Assembly (NCBI RefSeq): GCF_021365465.1
Contig: NZ_CP089932.1
Location: forward strand, 4,278,001 to 4,342,000
Direction of reading: 5' to 3'
Source of the DNA: Erwinia tracheiphila
GTDB taxonomy: Bacteria; Pseudomonadota; Gammaproteobacteria; Enterobacterales; Enterobacteriaceae
DNA: 64,000 bases
Every line of letters begins with the position of its first letter. Position 1 is the stretch's first letter. Below are positions 33,255-41,784 of this stretch, one piece after another. A program made the translations under genes and the position numbers. The notes below the pieces were generated by a model. That model was not told the origin of the DNA and ran no database searches. It was given only the letters and a program-made list of their open reading frames with translations.

Positions 33255-34239
33255 GTTGAGTTACACCGAAGCATACCTTGCAGCGGCAAAATCCTGGTAC
33301 GAAGGAGAGCGAGCCAAGAGTGGTTCAATAAATACCAACGTTATGAATGCAGGACTGATTGTCTCACGCATGATGGCTGATGGTATGCCCATTACTGACG
33401 AACGCCTGTACAGTGAGGGTAAAAGCCAGGTTCGAGGGCTCAGCGGTTCTACCATATCGAAGATTCTGGAACAACATGGCGAAACCCGTGTTTTCACTCG
33501 TGAAGGGGGACGCACATCCAGAGGAACTATCTTCCTTGCTGCAGCATTTCGGGATGTGCTGAACAACACTCAGGTTAATGAAAATGAGCCCGTCGACGCT
33601 GCATTGGTTTCAAATCAGCTTGAAGCGTTTTTCACACAATGTGTGCGCCTGGACTATTTTGACAAACAGAGGATAACGGTCGACCTGGATTACAGTAAGC
33701 CAGTTTCCTCTGTAGTAAGCGATATTCTTAAGGCAGCAGCGGAGCGTTCCGACAAACCCACCGGAGCGGTACTGCAGCATCTTATTGGTGCCAAACTTCA
33801 GTTACGCTTTCCCGACGTTAAAATCGGCAATGACAGGGCCAATGCGGCAGATCTTCACACTGACCGGGAGGGGGATTTTCAGGTAGGTACAACTGCATTC
33901 CACGTAACCACCGCCCCTATGGAAAAGTTGATTACACGTTGTGTTGAAAACAAGCGTGCAGGTTACAGGCCCGTTATACTGACCCTTGAAAGCAAGGTTA
34001 TTGCTGCACGTCAGATGGCCGATAACGTTGGCATGTCCGAGCAGATTGCTGTCCAGGCAGCTGAAACCTTCATCGGCAACAACATTGAAGAAATTGCTAT
34101 CTATGATGGCGATAAAATCCGAGAAGGTCTCGCAAGGCTTATTCGGACATACAACATCCGCATCAATGCTATCGAGATAGATAAATCTCTTATGATTGAT
34201 GAGCCTCGTTGGATCGTTAACATACTGAACGGCTCCTGA
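33247..34239 (+). CDS. DUF4928-type protein, probable restriction endonuclease
   Basis: A 330-aa protein. An N-terminal helical part (SGSTISKILEQHGETRVFTREGGRT) looks DNA-binding. The central region NAADLHTDREGDFQVGTTAFHVT resembles the core of DUF4928 proteins, which accompany cytosine methyltransferases; the Asp-Phe-Gln arrangement could be a diverged nuclease site. The overlap with the methyltransferase gene implies balanced translation. The family name is from memory of the pattern and the nuclease function is inferred from the partner. Confidence 0.7.
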   Translation: MDKLSYTEAYLAAAKSWYEGERAKSGSINTNVMNAGLIVSRMMADGMPITDERLYSEGKSQVRGLSGSTISKILEQHGETRVFTREGGRTSRGTIFLAAAFRDVLNNTQVNENEPVDAALVSNQLEAFFTQCVRLDYFDKQRITVDLDYSKPVSSVVSDILKAAAERSDKPTGAVLQHLIGAKLQLRFPDVKIGNDRANAADLHTDREGDFQVGTTAFHVTTAPMEKLITRCVENKRAGYRPVILTLESKVIAARQMADNVGMSEQIAVQAAETFIGNNIEEIAIYDGDKIREGLARLIRTYNIRINAIEIDKSLMIDEPRWIVNILNGS

Positions 34240-34540
34240 GATATACAGGGGCACCAAGCTTAACGAGCCGCGGCTTGCCACGGGATCTAAGCCGCGGGCC
34301 CTAAAAGCACTGACCTACCCCTTGACGTTCAGAACGTCCGCTTCATAGAGATGCCGGTCAAATTAGGTTTACCTCTGTGACGTAACAGCACTTCGGACAA
34401 AACGACACCGATAATACCGATGCTGGCAGGAACGACAGCAAAATAAGGCTGACGCGCCAGCGAATGGCTATTGCGGGGGCTTGTCTGCTGACGAAGACGC
34501 ACAAAAACAAGTTTTGTACGCCTTCGTCCAGCGCCGATAA
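34240..34540. other. Gap between the restriction cargo and the transfer genes
   Basis: No gene seen. CCGCGGCTT/AAGCCGCGG (about 34268-34300) could end transcription of the plus-strand cargo. A second long stem, GACGAAG/CTTCGTC enclosing ACAAAA/TTTTGT (about 34491-34529), lies beyond the end of the TIGR03747 gene and may protect or end the TraD transcript. The remaining sequence shows no pattern. Confidence 0.5.
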
Positions 34541-35299
34541 CTAAAGATATTTCTTAAATGAAGCCGTGGTGACCGTGATAGCGACACCCAGCAATATGGC
34601 AGCAGGCAACAGCAGCAGGTTGGGGTATACCGCCGTCGGCCAGGAAAGATACAGCATCATGGGTACTACGATCGCTGGTTTCACCATCTTTTTGGCATGG
34701 TGATAAACAAACGAACTTTCATAACCCGCCCCATAGCGCCGAAGATCCCTGCGTCCCAGCCCTTCGACCAGCGAAACCAGCACCACCATCAGAAACAGCG
34801 GGACTGACAGAACCAGTATGGTTACCCGTACCAGGGTAATCACGCATATCCATACGGTCGCCATCAGATATTCATGTAGATAGCCCGCGAGCCACCCACT
34901 CCAGTTGTTCAGATTACGGGTCAGCTCGTTATCGCTGCCAGTCTGCAACACATTCTGCTGCTTTATCCAGCCAGTAAACCCACTGTCAACAAACAGCCAC
35001 TGATACGCTACTGTTACCCATTTAACAACAGTCACAGAAGGCTCAGACAGCAACAGGCTACGGGTGAATTCTGTCGACAGCCAGCCCAGTTCGGTATTCA
35101 TCACCGCCTCACTGTGGGCTGCCCCCGCTTCCGGCCAGAAGAACGCTATGCCGGTGTACTCAATCAGCAGGCTCAACATCAGCGAACCCAGCAGCATGCC
35201 GATCAATGCCCAGGGCCAGCCCCAGAACACATTATAAAGCAAACCATGTGGCTTCTCCGGCCGGGGCGGAGGAGGACTATTACGCTGAGGTTCAGCCAC
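34541..35299 (-). CDS. ICE transfer membrane protein (PFL_4697 family, TIGR03747)
   Basis: A 252-aa inner-membrane protein with segments near residues 25-50 (WPWALIGMLLGSLMLSLLI), 140-180 and 215-245, and a proline-rich N terminus. GTG 35299 (VAEPQRNS) is the likely start: it has AGGAGG just upstream and overlaps the traD stop by 8 bases; the long upstream frame is inside traD. The family usually follows traD and may assist the coupling protein. Confidence 0.8.
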   Translation of the reverse strand: MAEPQRNSPPPPRPEKPHGLLYNVFWGWPWALIGMLLGSLMLSLLIEYTGIAFFWPEAGAAHSEAVMNTELGWLSTEFTRSLLLSEPSVTVVKWVTVAYQWLFVDSGFTGWIKQQNVLQTGSDNELTRNLNNWSGWLAGYLHEYLMATVWICVITLVRVTILVLSVPLFLMVVLVSLVEGLGRRDLRRYGAGYESSFVYHHAKKMVKPAIVVPMMLYLSWPTAVYPNLLLLPAAILLGVAITVTTASFKKYL

Positions 35300-37382
35300 G
35301 TTCACCTCCTGTCGGCACAATGACTGGCGCATCATTCCACCACGCTTCACCACTGTGATAATTGCGGCGCATTTCCTCGGCAATTTTCGCTATACTCTGC
35401 GGCATCAGTTTATCATCCACATCACCGGCAGGCAGCGGCATGCGGATTTTCCACAATTGCCCGCCTTCCAGCAGGGCGAATGCCTGCCCTTTCGGTAGTG
35501 TTACCACATCAGCCGGCTCCAGCAACGGCACCTTGACCGTCCCGACACGATCCTGCGTACTGGAGGTAAAATCCTGGCCCGCACTGATATCGGTATCCTG
35601 ATGACCAGAGACCAGCGTCTTGGTGTAAATCTCCACCTGCGGCAGCTGCGTGGTCAGGAGTTCGGCGGTACGGTTCTCCCTGACACGTAACATAATCAGA
35701 TTGTTGAAGTTGCCCTGAACCTGAGCCGTTTTGGCCGCATTGCCGATCCGGGCCTCAATATCCGATGAGGTCTGGGTGTAGGCCGTCACCTGCATGCCGG
35801 CACCGCCCCCTTTGTTAATAAGCGGGATAAATTCATCCCCCATCAGCTCATTGAATTCATCACAGTGCAGGTTAATCGGGACCTTGCTCTCCCCCTCTCC
35901 CGGTAGCCCGGCATGAATACCGTGCTTGTAGATATGACCCGCCACGCTCACCAGATCGGCAAACATGGAGTTTCCCACGGCGCTGGCCACTTCACTGTCG
36001 CTGAGCGCATCGAGGCCGATATACACCACGGCCTTTTTGCGGATTATCTGCTCCCAGTCAAAAATCGGTCGTGAATCGCTCATATCCAGATAGTCCGGTG
36101 CCAGCAGCTCTGCGGTTTTCCCGGTTGTCAGTTTCTCCAGCAAAGGCAGCAGGGAAGCCACTATTTTATCAAAATAGGTACGGTCATAGCGTACCGCGCT
36201 ACGCAGACCATCCAGAATGGGATCATACAACTGCTTCCCCTCTTCTGAACTGAGTGCCACCTCAATGGACCAGATACGTACCGCATCCGGCTGCCCCTGC
36301 ATATTCCGCGGGACATCATCATCCCCCAGAACCTGCTCGTTATTCTGAATTTGTGCCTGCAGCGAGGGAAGCTGCTCACGGATAACCTTCTCAGCGTAAC
36401 GGATATACAGATCGGCGATATTGTTCACATAGCGCATAATCAGCGTGTAATCCGGACGCTCGCCCAGTGCTACCAGGGCCCGGGCGATAATGTTGACGAA
36501 CCGCCAGGCAAACTCGCGAAACGCCGCGCTGTTCCCCTCTCCCGACAACTGCCCCGCCACGCGGGACGCCACTTCGGAAACACGACCAAAACGTCCTACT
36601 GCGTTATAGCGGGCAGATATTTCAGGCCAGCCCAGATGGAAAATATACAGCGCATCACCCCGGCCAGCACGGTGTGCTTCAGCCCAGACTCGCTTCATCA
36701 GATCGGCATCGCCCTTCGGGTCAAAAACAATGGTGACTTCACCACGACGGATATCCTGGGTAACCAGCAGCTCTGCCAGGCGTGTTTTTCCCACGCGGGT
36801 GGTGCCATAGACGATGGTATGCCCGACACGCTCCAGCAGCGCCAGCCAGACATCCTGCTCATCCGGCTCTATGCCGTGCAGTACCGGATTACCACCCACT
36901 GGCGGCAATGGGCGAACCGGGTTCAGGGGCGAATCCGTACGCAGCAGTTTTCCCAGCCCCGGCGCTGAATGCTCCGTCCTCATTTCCAGCCAACGAGCGG
37001 TCTGATACAGCCAGCCCGGCTGCAGGTACTTCGCCACTTCCGGACGTAGCGTATCCTGCAGTCGTTGGGTGTGTTTTTGCGTCCAGCGAAACCCGCGCCC
37101 CAGAAACAGGCGCTGACGGCTGACCGGTATCTGCCCGGCGCTCATGACGTAGCGGGGGAGCCGGGTCAGATTGCGGCGATAACGAAGGATCTTCATCCCC
37201 TGCCGGGCACGCACAACGGATAACACCGCGAAGCCAGACGCGGTCACATAACTGACTGAAGGTGCCATCGCCACAGCCCAGGGAGCCTGTACACAAACAT
37301 ATGCCGCCATACCGGCCACGACAGCAGTATTCAGCTCAACCGCCGGACGCAGCAGGGCTTCAATCACGTAGCGGTTACTCAT
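35292..37382 (-). CDS. traD: Conjugative coupling factor TraD
   Basis: A 696-aa type IV coupling protein. Two membrane segments near residues 15-60, Walker A YGTTRVGKTRL near 185, Walker B-like INLHCDEFNELMGDEF near 510, and TAYTQTSSDIEARIG after it. It links the relaxase-DNA complex to the secretion channel. ATG 37382 (MSNRYVIEALL) chosen for the GGAGGAAG before it; a longer frame runs into the upstream gene. SXT/TOL-type TraD subfamily by length and pattern. Confidence 0.9.
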   Translation of the reverse strand: MSNRYVIEALLRPAVELNTAVVAGMAAYVCVQAPWAVAMAPSVSYVTASGFAVLSVVRARQGMKILRYRRNLTRLPRYVMSAGQIPVSRQRLFLGRGFRWTQKHTQRLQDTLRPEVAKYLQPGWLYQTARWLEMRTEHSAPGLGKLLRTDSPLNPVRPLPPVGGNPVLHGIEPDEQDVWLALLERVGHTIVYGTTRVGKTRLAELLVTQDIRRGEVTIVFDPKGDADLMKRVWAEAHRAGRGDALYIFHLGWPEISARYNAVGRFGRVSEVASRVAGQLSGEGNSAAFREFAWRFVNIIARALVALGERPDYTLIMRYVNNIADLYIRYAEKVIREQLPSLQAQIQNNEQVLGDDDVPRNMQGQPDAVRIWSIEVALSSEEGKQLYDPILDGLRSAVRYDRTYFDKIVASLLPLLEKLTTGKTAELLAPDYLDMSDSRPIFDWEQIIRKKAVVYIGLDALSDSEVASAVGNSMFADLVSVAGHIYKHGIHAGLPGEGESKVPINLHCDEFNELMGDEFIPLINKGGGAGMQVTAYTQTSSDIEARIGNAAKTAQVQGNFNNLIMLRVRENRTAELLTTQLPQVEIYTKTLVSGHQDTDISAGQDFTSSTQDRVGTVKVPLLEPADVVTLPKGQAFALLEGGQLWKIRMPLPAGDVDDKLMPQSIAKIAEEMRRNYHSGEAWWNDAPVIVPTGGERG

Positions 37383-37887
37383 TATCTTCCTCCCTGACGA
37401 TACGGACGCCGCCCTTTGCCATGCGAACATGCGCCACCGCGCCACTGTGCCCCCTTTCCCTACGAGCACGAACCGTCATAAACAGTTCCAGGCAAACGCT
37501 GATCACCAGAACAATTTTCATCAGCAGGTGTAATGCACGGATATCGTTTTCAGCTGCCTGTTCAAACGGTTCCGCCACTGTCGGGCAGTCAGTTTCCCGT
37601 GTAGCCATCGCACGCCATTCATCTCCGCTCAGCGGTGCTACAGGGAATACGGCATTGTCCGCAGCGGCATCAATACAGCGCCGCACCATAAGGCTCCCCT
37701 CCGGTGCGTTGCGCCAGCGGGCAGCCTCATACGTGTAATAATCCAGCCGCGATGCGACGCCCCCCTGATGCGACAAGAAGGCCATCACCAGCATCACACC
37801 TCCGGTCAGTAACGCCGGCCACAAAAAAAGTAAACGGGCGAGGCTGAGACAGCCGGTCCGCAGTAAACGCTGTAAAGAAAATGTCAT
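37375..37887 (-). CDS. Membrane protein of the transfer cluster, 170 aa
   Basis: Two membrane segments (LLFLWPALLTGGVMLVMAFL near residue 22 and LLMKIVLVISVCLELFM near 128) enclose a periplasmic loop with two cysteines. ATG 37887 (MTFSLQRLL) has AGAGGA upstream. Overlaps both neighbours by 4-8 bases. Position next to traD is conserved in GI-type systems; function unknown. Confidence 0.7.
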   Translation of the reverse strand: MTFSLQRLLRTGCLSLARLLFLWPALLTGGVMLVMAFLSHQGGVASRLDYYTYEAARWRNAPEGSLMVRRCIDAAADNAVFPVAPLSGDEWRAMATRETDCPTVAEPFEQAAENDIRALHLLMKIVLVISVCLELFMTVRARRERGHSGAVAHVRMAKGGVRIVREEDNE

Positions 37888-38483
37888 ACAGATGTCCTCT
37901 GAAAATATGAACAACCTGACAGCCAGCCATGTCGGCCGGCAAGCAGATCCAGCAAGCGCTGGCCGCTGATGATAAAAAGACGCGGAGAGGTGGAGCAGAC
38001 CGCCCGACTCATGTGTCCGGTCCGCCCGGTGTGAATGAAAAAACCGCAGCAGGTACGCTGTTCAAGAAGCTGGTCAAAGTCGCGAATATGGGCTGGCGTA
38101 ATCGCCCGGCTGTAGCGTTTGGCCTGGATCAACCAGCATTCGTCATCAATAATGACCTGTCCATCAGTGCCGCCATCCCCGCTGTAAGACGCATTACGAA
38201 CCACTGTCAACCCCTGTCGTTCCAGTGCCAGCAACAGCAGTTCCTCAAACACATAAGGGTTAATTTTGCGCAGATACCGCATACGCTGTCCGTCCCCCGG
38301 GAGAGTGCCCAGTTTTTCCAGCACCCGTGCCGCCGCAGCCTGATAGCAACGGTGGCGACGAACGCTGGCTTTCTCCCGCTGACGAAAACTCAGACGCAGC
38401 ATCACCACGATAAACAGCCCCGCCAGAAGCAGGGCCGGTAACGGGTTGACCAGCAGTGCAGCACTCAGTTGCAGTGCGCTCAT
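37884..38483 (-). CDS. Membrane-anchored Mrr-like restriction endonuclease domain protein
   Basis: A 199-aa protein: a membrane segment near residues 12-30 (LPALLLAGLFIVVMLRL), then an Mrr-type PD-(D/E)xK nuclease fold (YVFEELLLLALERQGL, then GDGGTDGQVIIDDECWLIQAKRY, with Asp and Gln-x-Lys as active-site candidates). Present in many GI-type transfer clusters beside traD, so it is likely part of transfer or DNA surveillance at the membrane rather than a separate restriction system. ATG 38483 overlaps the previous stop (TGATG). Confidence 0.75.
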   Translation of the reverse strand: MSALQLSAALLVNPLPALLLAGLFIVVMLRLSFRQREKASVRRHRCYQAAAARVLEKLGTLPGDGQRMRYLRKINPYVFEELLLLALERQGLTVVRNASYSGDGGTDGQVIIDDECWLIQAKRYSRAITPAHIRDFDQLLEQRTCCGFFIHTGRTGHMSRAVCSTSPRLFIISGQRLLDLLAGRHGWLSGCSYFQRTSV

Positions 38484-38998
38484 CACGGCCGTACCTGTCG
38501 GGACAATCCGGTATCTGTGATCAGCACCGGGTAATGCCGCAACTGCAGACGGCGGGCCAGCTCAGAGCCGGATGCTGGTGCCATCGGAACACCGGGAGCC
38601 AGATCCCGCAATGACTCAACCGCCGACGCGCTGTCAACACTGACAATCATGCCTGCCGCATGCCGGGCAATTAGCGCCTGCGCATTCTCTGCCAGCCAGT
38701 ACCGTGACTGTTCGTCATCACCGATAAGGAAAAGCGCACCAATGCCCGGCAACTGCAGAGGACGATCCTCCACCGTCCCCGGCGTCATCTCCGGCGTGCT
38801 GACCGGAAACATCGCTGCCATCGCAGAAACGGGGGACTGTGTGGTTGCCGTTGACGCCTCCGGCAGGCTGGGTTGTTTATTAATGCCGTCAAAATAAGAC
38901 GAAGCATCCTCCCCACCGAGGTCAGCGAGGACGTTCAGTCCGGCATGGCCCGTCAGGGGAAGAAAAAGACTCATCATTAAAAACAGTTTTTTCATCAT
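38483..38998 (-). CDS. ICE protein, PFL_4695 family (TIGR03765)
   Basis: A 171-aa exported protein with a signal peptide (KKLFLMMSLFLPLTGHA). The body has a long low-complexity Ser/Thr/Pro stretch, then LRDLAPGVPMAPASGSELARRLQLRHYPVLI, the conserved part of the family, with a thioredoxin-like look. Starts within the overlap with the transglycosylase gene. Confidence 0.8.
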   Translation of the reverse strand: MMKKLFLMMSLFLPLTGHAGLNVLADLGGEDASSYFDGINKQPSLPEASTATTQSPVSAMAAMFPVSTPEMTPGTVEDRPLQLPGIGALFLIGDDEQSRYWLAENAQALIARHAAGMIVSVDSASAVESLRDLAPGVPMAPASGSELARRLQLRHYPVLITDTGLSRQVRP

Positions 38999-39669
38999 GG
39001 TTCACTCCCGGGTTCAGTCCAGATAAAACCAGGTTCAGGGGCAATGGCTGCCACTGTCTGCGGTAATAAAGAAGGCGGCAACAAAGGGGGCTGGCGGGTC
39101 GTGCTGCTGAGACGGACAAGATGACGCTCCACGATAGTTTTGTATCGTGCTGCAGCTTGCCCACCCGCCGGATGGTGATAACAACCGGCCGCATCCAGCC
39201 AGCTACCCGGTTTACGCTCCCAGCACTCACGCAGAATGGTGGCTGCGGCATTGAGGTTGGTGTACGGGTCAAACGCCGCCCAGGTCGACACAAAGTGATG
39301 CCCGTTCCAGCCCAGGTTTACCTGAGCCAGACCGACATCAATACGTTTAGGGGAATAGCGTGACATAAACACCTGCAGCGCCTGCCAGGCCTCCAGACGG
39401 CTGGCGTAGCGGTATCCCTTACCCGCCACATTAATCGTCCACGGCCAGGGACGGCTCACAGCAGGCAGATTTGTCTTCTGCCTGACCACCGCAGCAATTG
39501 ATCGTGGCGCCATGGCGGTTTCCGTCAGCGAGACAGAATAGAGCGCTTCCGGCGGTACCCCGTGCGCAACGGCCACCCGGATATACCCTTCCGGTACAGT
39601 CTCACCAGTTGCCGTTGCACTGCCACTTACAGCCAGCATCAGGGCGATCAGAATGCGGCGATATGCCAT
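38995..39669 (-). CDS. Lytic transglycosylase of the transfer system (SLT domain)
   Basis: A 224-aa exported protein: signal peptide ILIALMLAVSGSATA, then an SLT-type domain. The catalytic Glu is probably in LYSVSLTETAM (residues 43-53), with DVGLAQVNLGWN and AATILRECWER as further SLT marks. It should open the peptidoglycan for the secretion channel. Overlaps the upstream gene by 22 bases. Confidence 0.85.
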   Translation of the reverse strand: MAYRRILIALMLAVSGSATATGETVPEGYIRVAVAHGVPPEALYSVSLTETAMAPRSIAAVVRQKTNLPAVSRPWPWTINVAGKGYRYASRLEAWQALQVFMSRYSPKRIDVGLAQVNLGWNGHHFVSTWAAFDPYTNLNAAATILRECWERKPGSWLDAAGCYHHPAGGQAAARYKTIVERHLVRLSSTTRQPPLLPPSLLPQTVAAIAPEPGFIWTEPGSEP

Positions 39670-40352
39670 CCTTTTTCTCCCTGTTGCAGCAACACCGGCA
39701 TCATTCCGTCGCCAAAGCGCAGCCAGCGGCCACCGTCATGGTTCAGCGTAATCTGGCGGGAACGGACTTTTTCCGCCGGGATACGGTGAGCACGGGCCCA
39801 CTGGCGTAACTTTTCGTCACTCCCCTCGCTGTCGACCAGGTAAATATCAACCGGACGATTGTCACTGAGCACCGCAGACAGCCGCGCATCGCAGGTCGGA
39901 CAGTTCTTCGACTTAACGAACAACGCCAGACGCCCCCCGGTATCCCGGGCAACACCGGCAGCATTCCCCAGATTCACCGGCAGTCTGTCCGGATAAAGCC
40001 GTTGCCATGCCGTATTGATTTCCCGCTGGAAATCCAGTTCTTTTTGCGTACGGGCAAATTCCTCTTTAACCCATTTTTCCGCATACTGGCGGCGCTCTGC
40101 CGGCGTGCGGGCCTCAATCCCCAGCGCCGAGAGTGGGTCCAGCCCCGGGGACTGAATCCCCCTGGGGCCATTCATCAGTTGCTGATACCGCTGGTAATCC
40201 TCCGGGCTTAGCCCCCATTCGCCAGCTTTCTGCTGCAGGGACTGCGTCTGGCTCTGTGTGGTTTGCGAGTTTTCAACGACGGAGATATCTGTGCCCGCCA
40301 GAGCCTGCGAACCCAGCATGACCAGCGCCAGAAAAGTCAGTTTCAATTGCAT
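39648..40352 (-). CDS. ICE protein, PFL_4693 family (TIGR03759)
   Basis: A 234-aa exported protein with a signal peptide (LTFLALVMLGSQALA), the family sequence WGLSPEDYQRYQQLMNGPRG near 45-65, and a thioredoxin-like C-terminal part with a CPTC motif (KSKNCPTCDAR near 148). The CPTC suggests disulfide chemistry in the periplasm. Confidence 0.85.
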   Translation of the reverse strand: MQLKLTFLALVMLGSQALAGTDISVVENSQTTQSQTQSLQQKAGEWGLSPEDYQRYQQLMNGPRGIQSPGLDPLSALGIEARTPAERRQYAEKWVKEEFARTQKELDFQREINTAWQRLYPDRLPVNLGNAAGVARDTGGRLALFVKSKNCPTCDARLSAVLSDNRPVDIYLVDSEGSDEKLRQWARAHRIPAEKVRSRQITLNHDGGRWLRFGDGMMPVLLQQGEKGWHIAAF

Positions 40353-40358
40353 GATGGC

Positions 40359-41081
40359 TTACTCCACCTTAAGGGCAGTCAGGCGCCCGTTGACACGGAA
40401 AGTCGCTTCGCTGTAACCGGCACGAACCAGCGTCCAGCCGGAGACCGTTTCCCCTTCCCCGATAAGCGCTATCTGCGACAGGCTGTGGTAACCCCGGGGA
40501 GCCACCGCCGCCCACGACTCCGCGCCTCGTCTTTCCACGCCAGTCAGCACAAACGGTGCATGGTGCACAACAACAGCCGTCGAACGGGGTTTAACGGGTA
40601 GAGGCTTTTTGACGCCTGTCGTTGTTTTTTCCTGAGCCGGAATCGCAGCAGCCGGTACCGTTTTCAGGGCATTCAGCTGTTCAGCAAGCGCACTCAGCCG
40701 GGCCGCCATCTCCTGCTGTGCCTGTTGCAGACGTGCAGCAGATGCCTGCAACGATGCCAGCTCCTGTGAAGGCTCGGTCCGGGTTTCAGCCGCTTTCTTC
40801 AAAGTCTCCACACGCTGCTGGTTATCGGCCAGCCCGGCCTGCAGCGTTGAAATCTGCGACTGAAGGGTGGATAACGTCTCGGCGGTTGTCGCGGTATTGT
40901 CCTGCGCTTCGAGTCGTGAAAGGCGGGTATCCAGGTCGGTCACGCCGCTGACCAGCACATACAATACAAAACCAGCCGCCACCATCGTCAGGCACAGACA
41001 GGTGATAACAGCAGATCGCCAGGACCACCGGCCTCTCTTCCCTCTGGTGGGTACAGATTCAGTGATATTCGTTTCGCTCAT
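40359..41081 (-). CDS. Bitopic coiled-coil protein of the transfer cluster
   Basis: A 240-aa protein: basic cytoplasmic N terminus, one membrane segment (residues 25-48, VITCLCLTMVAAGFVLYVLV), a coiled coil to about 145, and a small C-terminal domain (FVLTGVERRGAESWAAVAPRGY, then GWTLVRAGYSEATFRV). It lies between the PilL-like lipoprotein and the PFL_4693 gene. The plan resembles PilP-like or scaffold proteins; no firm family. Confidence 0.7.
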   Translation of the reverse strand: MSETNITESVPTRGKRGRWSWRSAVITCLCLTMVAAGFVLYVLVSGVTDLDTRLSRLEAQDNTATTAETLSTLQSQISTLQAGLADNQQRVETLKKAAETRTEPSQELASLQASAARLQQAQQEMAARLSALAEQLNALKTVPAAAIPAQEKTTTGVKKPLPVKPRSTAVVVHHAPFVLTGVERRGAESWAAVAPRGYHSLSQIALIGEGETVSGWTLVRAGYSEATFRVNGRLTALKVE

Positions 41082-41674
41082 TTTTTCAGAAACCCTCCCT
41101 TAACCGGGACGGGAGTCGTCCGAGGAGCCTGGACAGGCGGTAACTGGCTGGCCGGTAACTGATACCCGTCACGCAGGCTGTGGCAGACCACACGCTGAAC
41201 ATCATCAACCTCCAGCTGCCATGCAGGGCCGGCCATCACCTGCAGAGCGGTGCGCAGGCGCATGGGCCCCAGTTGATACTGCACGGCCGGCAGTGGCTGG
41301 CGGTACAGAACGCCGTTTGCCGGTCCCGTGGCGCAAAGTGAATAACCGGACTGCTTCAGGGTATAGCGCAGGGCATCCGCCACTGTCGGATGCAGGGATG
41401 ACGGGATACGAATATCAATAATCTGCGACAGCGGATCGCGCTGGGCAGCCATCGGATCCGTGCTGACCAGCAGATAACGGTCATAACGCACCACCTCCGG
41501 CGTTCTGGCATATTCATCAGGCGCGACAGTCTGAACATTGCGGGTGACAGCCACGGAAGGCGTGGGTACAGCGGCTTCACGCTGCTGTAGTTTCTGAGGT
41601 GAAGAGGAACAGCCGGCCAATAGAAGCAGCGGCAGAACAACAGGCAGGGTCTTATAACGGGGTTGAAATTTCAT
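41078..41674 (-). CDS. PilL-N-type lipoprotein (TIGR03748)
   Basis: A 198-aa lipoprotein with lipobox LLLLAGCSS (Cys 22). The part YDRYLLVSTDPMAAQRDPLSQIIDIRIP and TVADALRYTLKQSGYSLC matches the TIGR03748/PilL N-terminal pattern, a secretin-associated domain. In SPI-7 a type IVB pilus operon follows a pilL gene; here no other pil gene is present. The IS4-family element lies 110 bases upstream, between this gene and the ssb module. Confidence 0.8.
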   Translation of the reverse strand: MKFQPRYKTLPVVLPLLLLAGCSSSPQKLQQREAAVPTPSVAVTRNVQTVAPDEYARTPEVVRYDRYLLVSTDPMAAQRDPLSQIIDIRIPSSLHPTVADALRYTLKQSGYSLCATGPANGVLYRQPLPAVQYQLGPMRLRTALQVMAGPAWQLEVDDVQRVVCHSLRDGYQLPASQLPPVQAPRTTPVPVKGGFLKK

Positions 41675-41784
41675 CCGGGGTTTCCTTTACAGTGATTAAC
41701 AGGCCTCACTGTGCGAAATCCCCCCGCATTCACTCAATTAACAACTGATTTTCCACAGATGAAAAAAAACGCCGACCGGAAGGT

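Noticed and set aside
41078..41674. Type IVB pilus operon as in SPI-7
   Set aside because: Only the PilL-N-type lipoprotein is present; no pilN, pilQ, pilS or pilV homologue is found around it.
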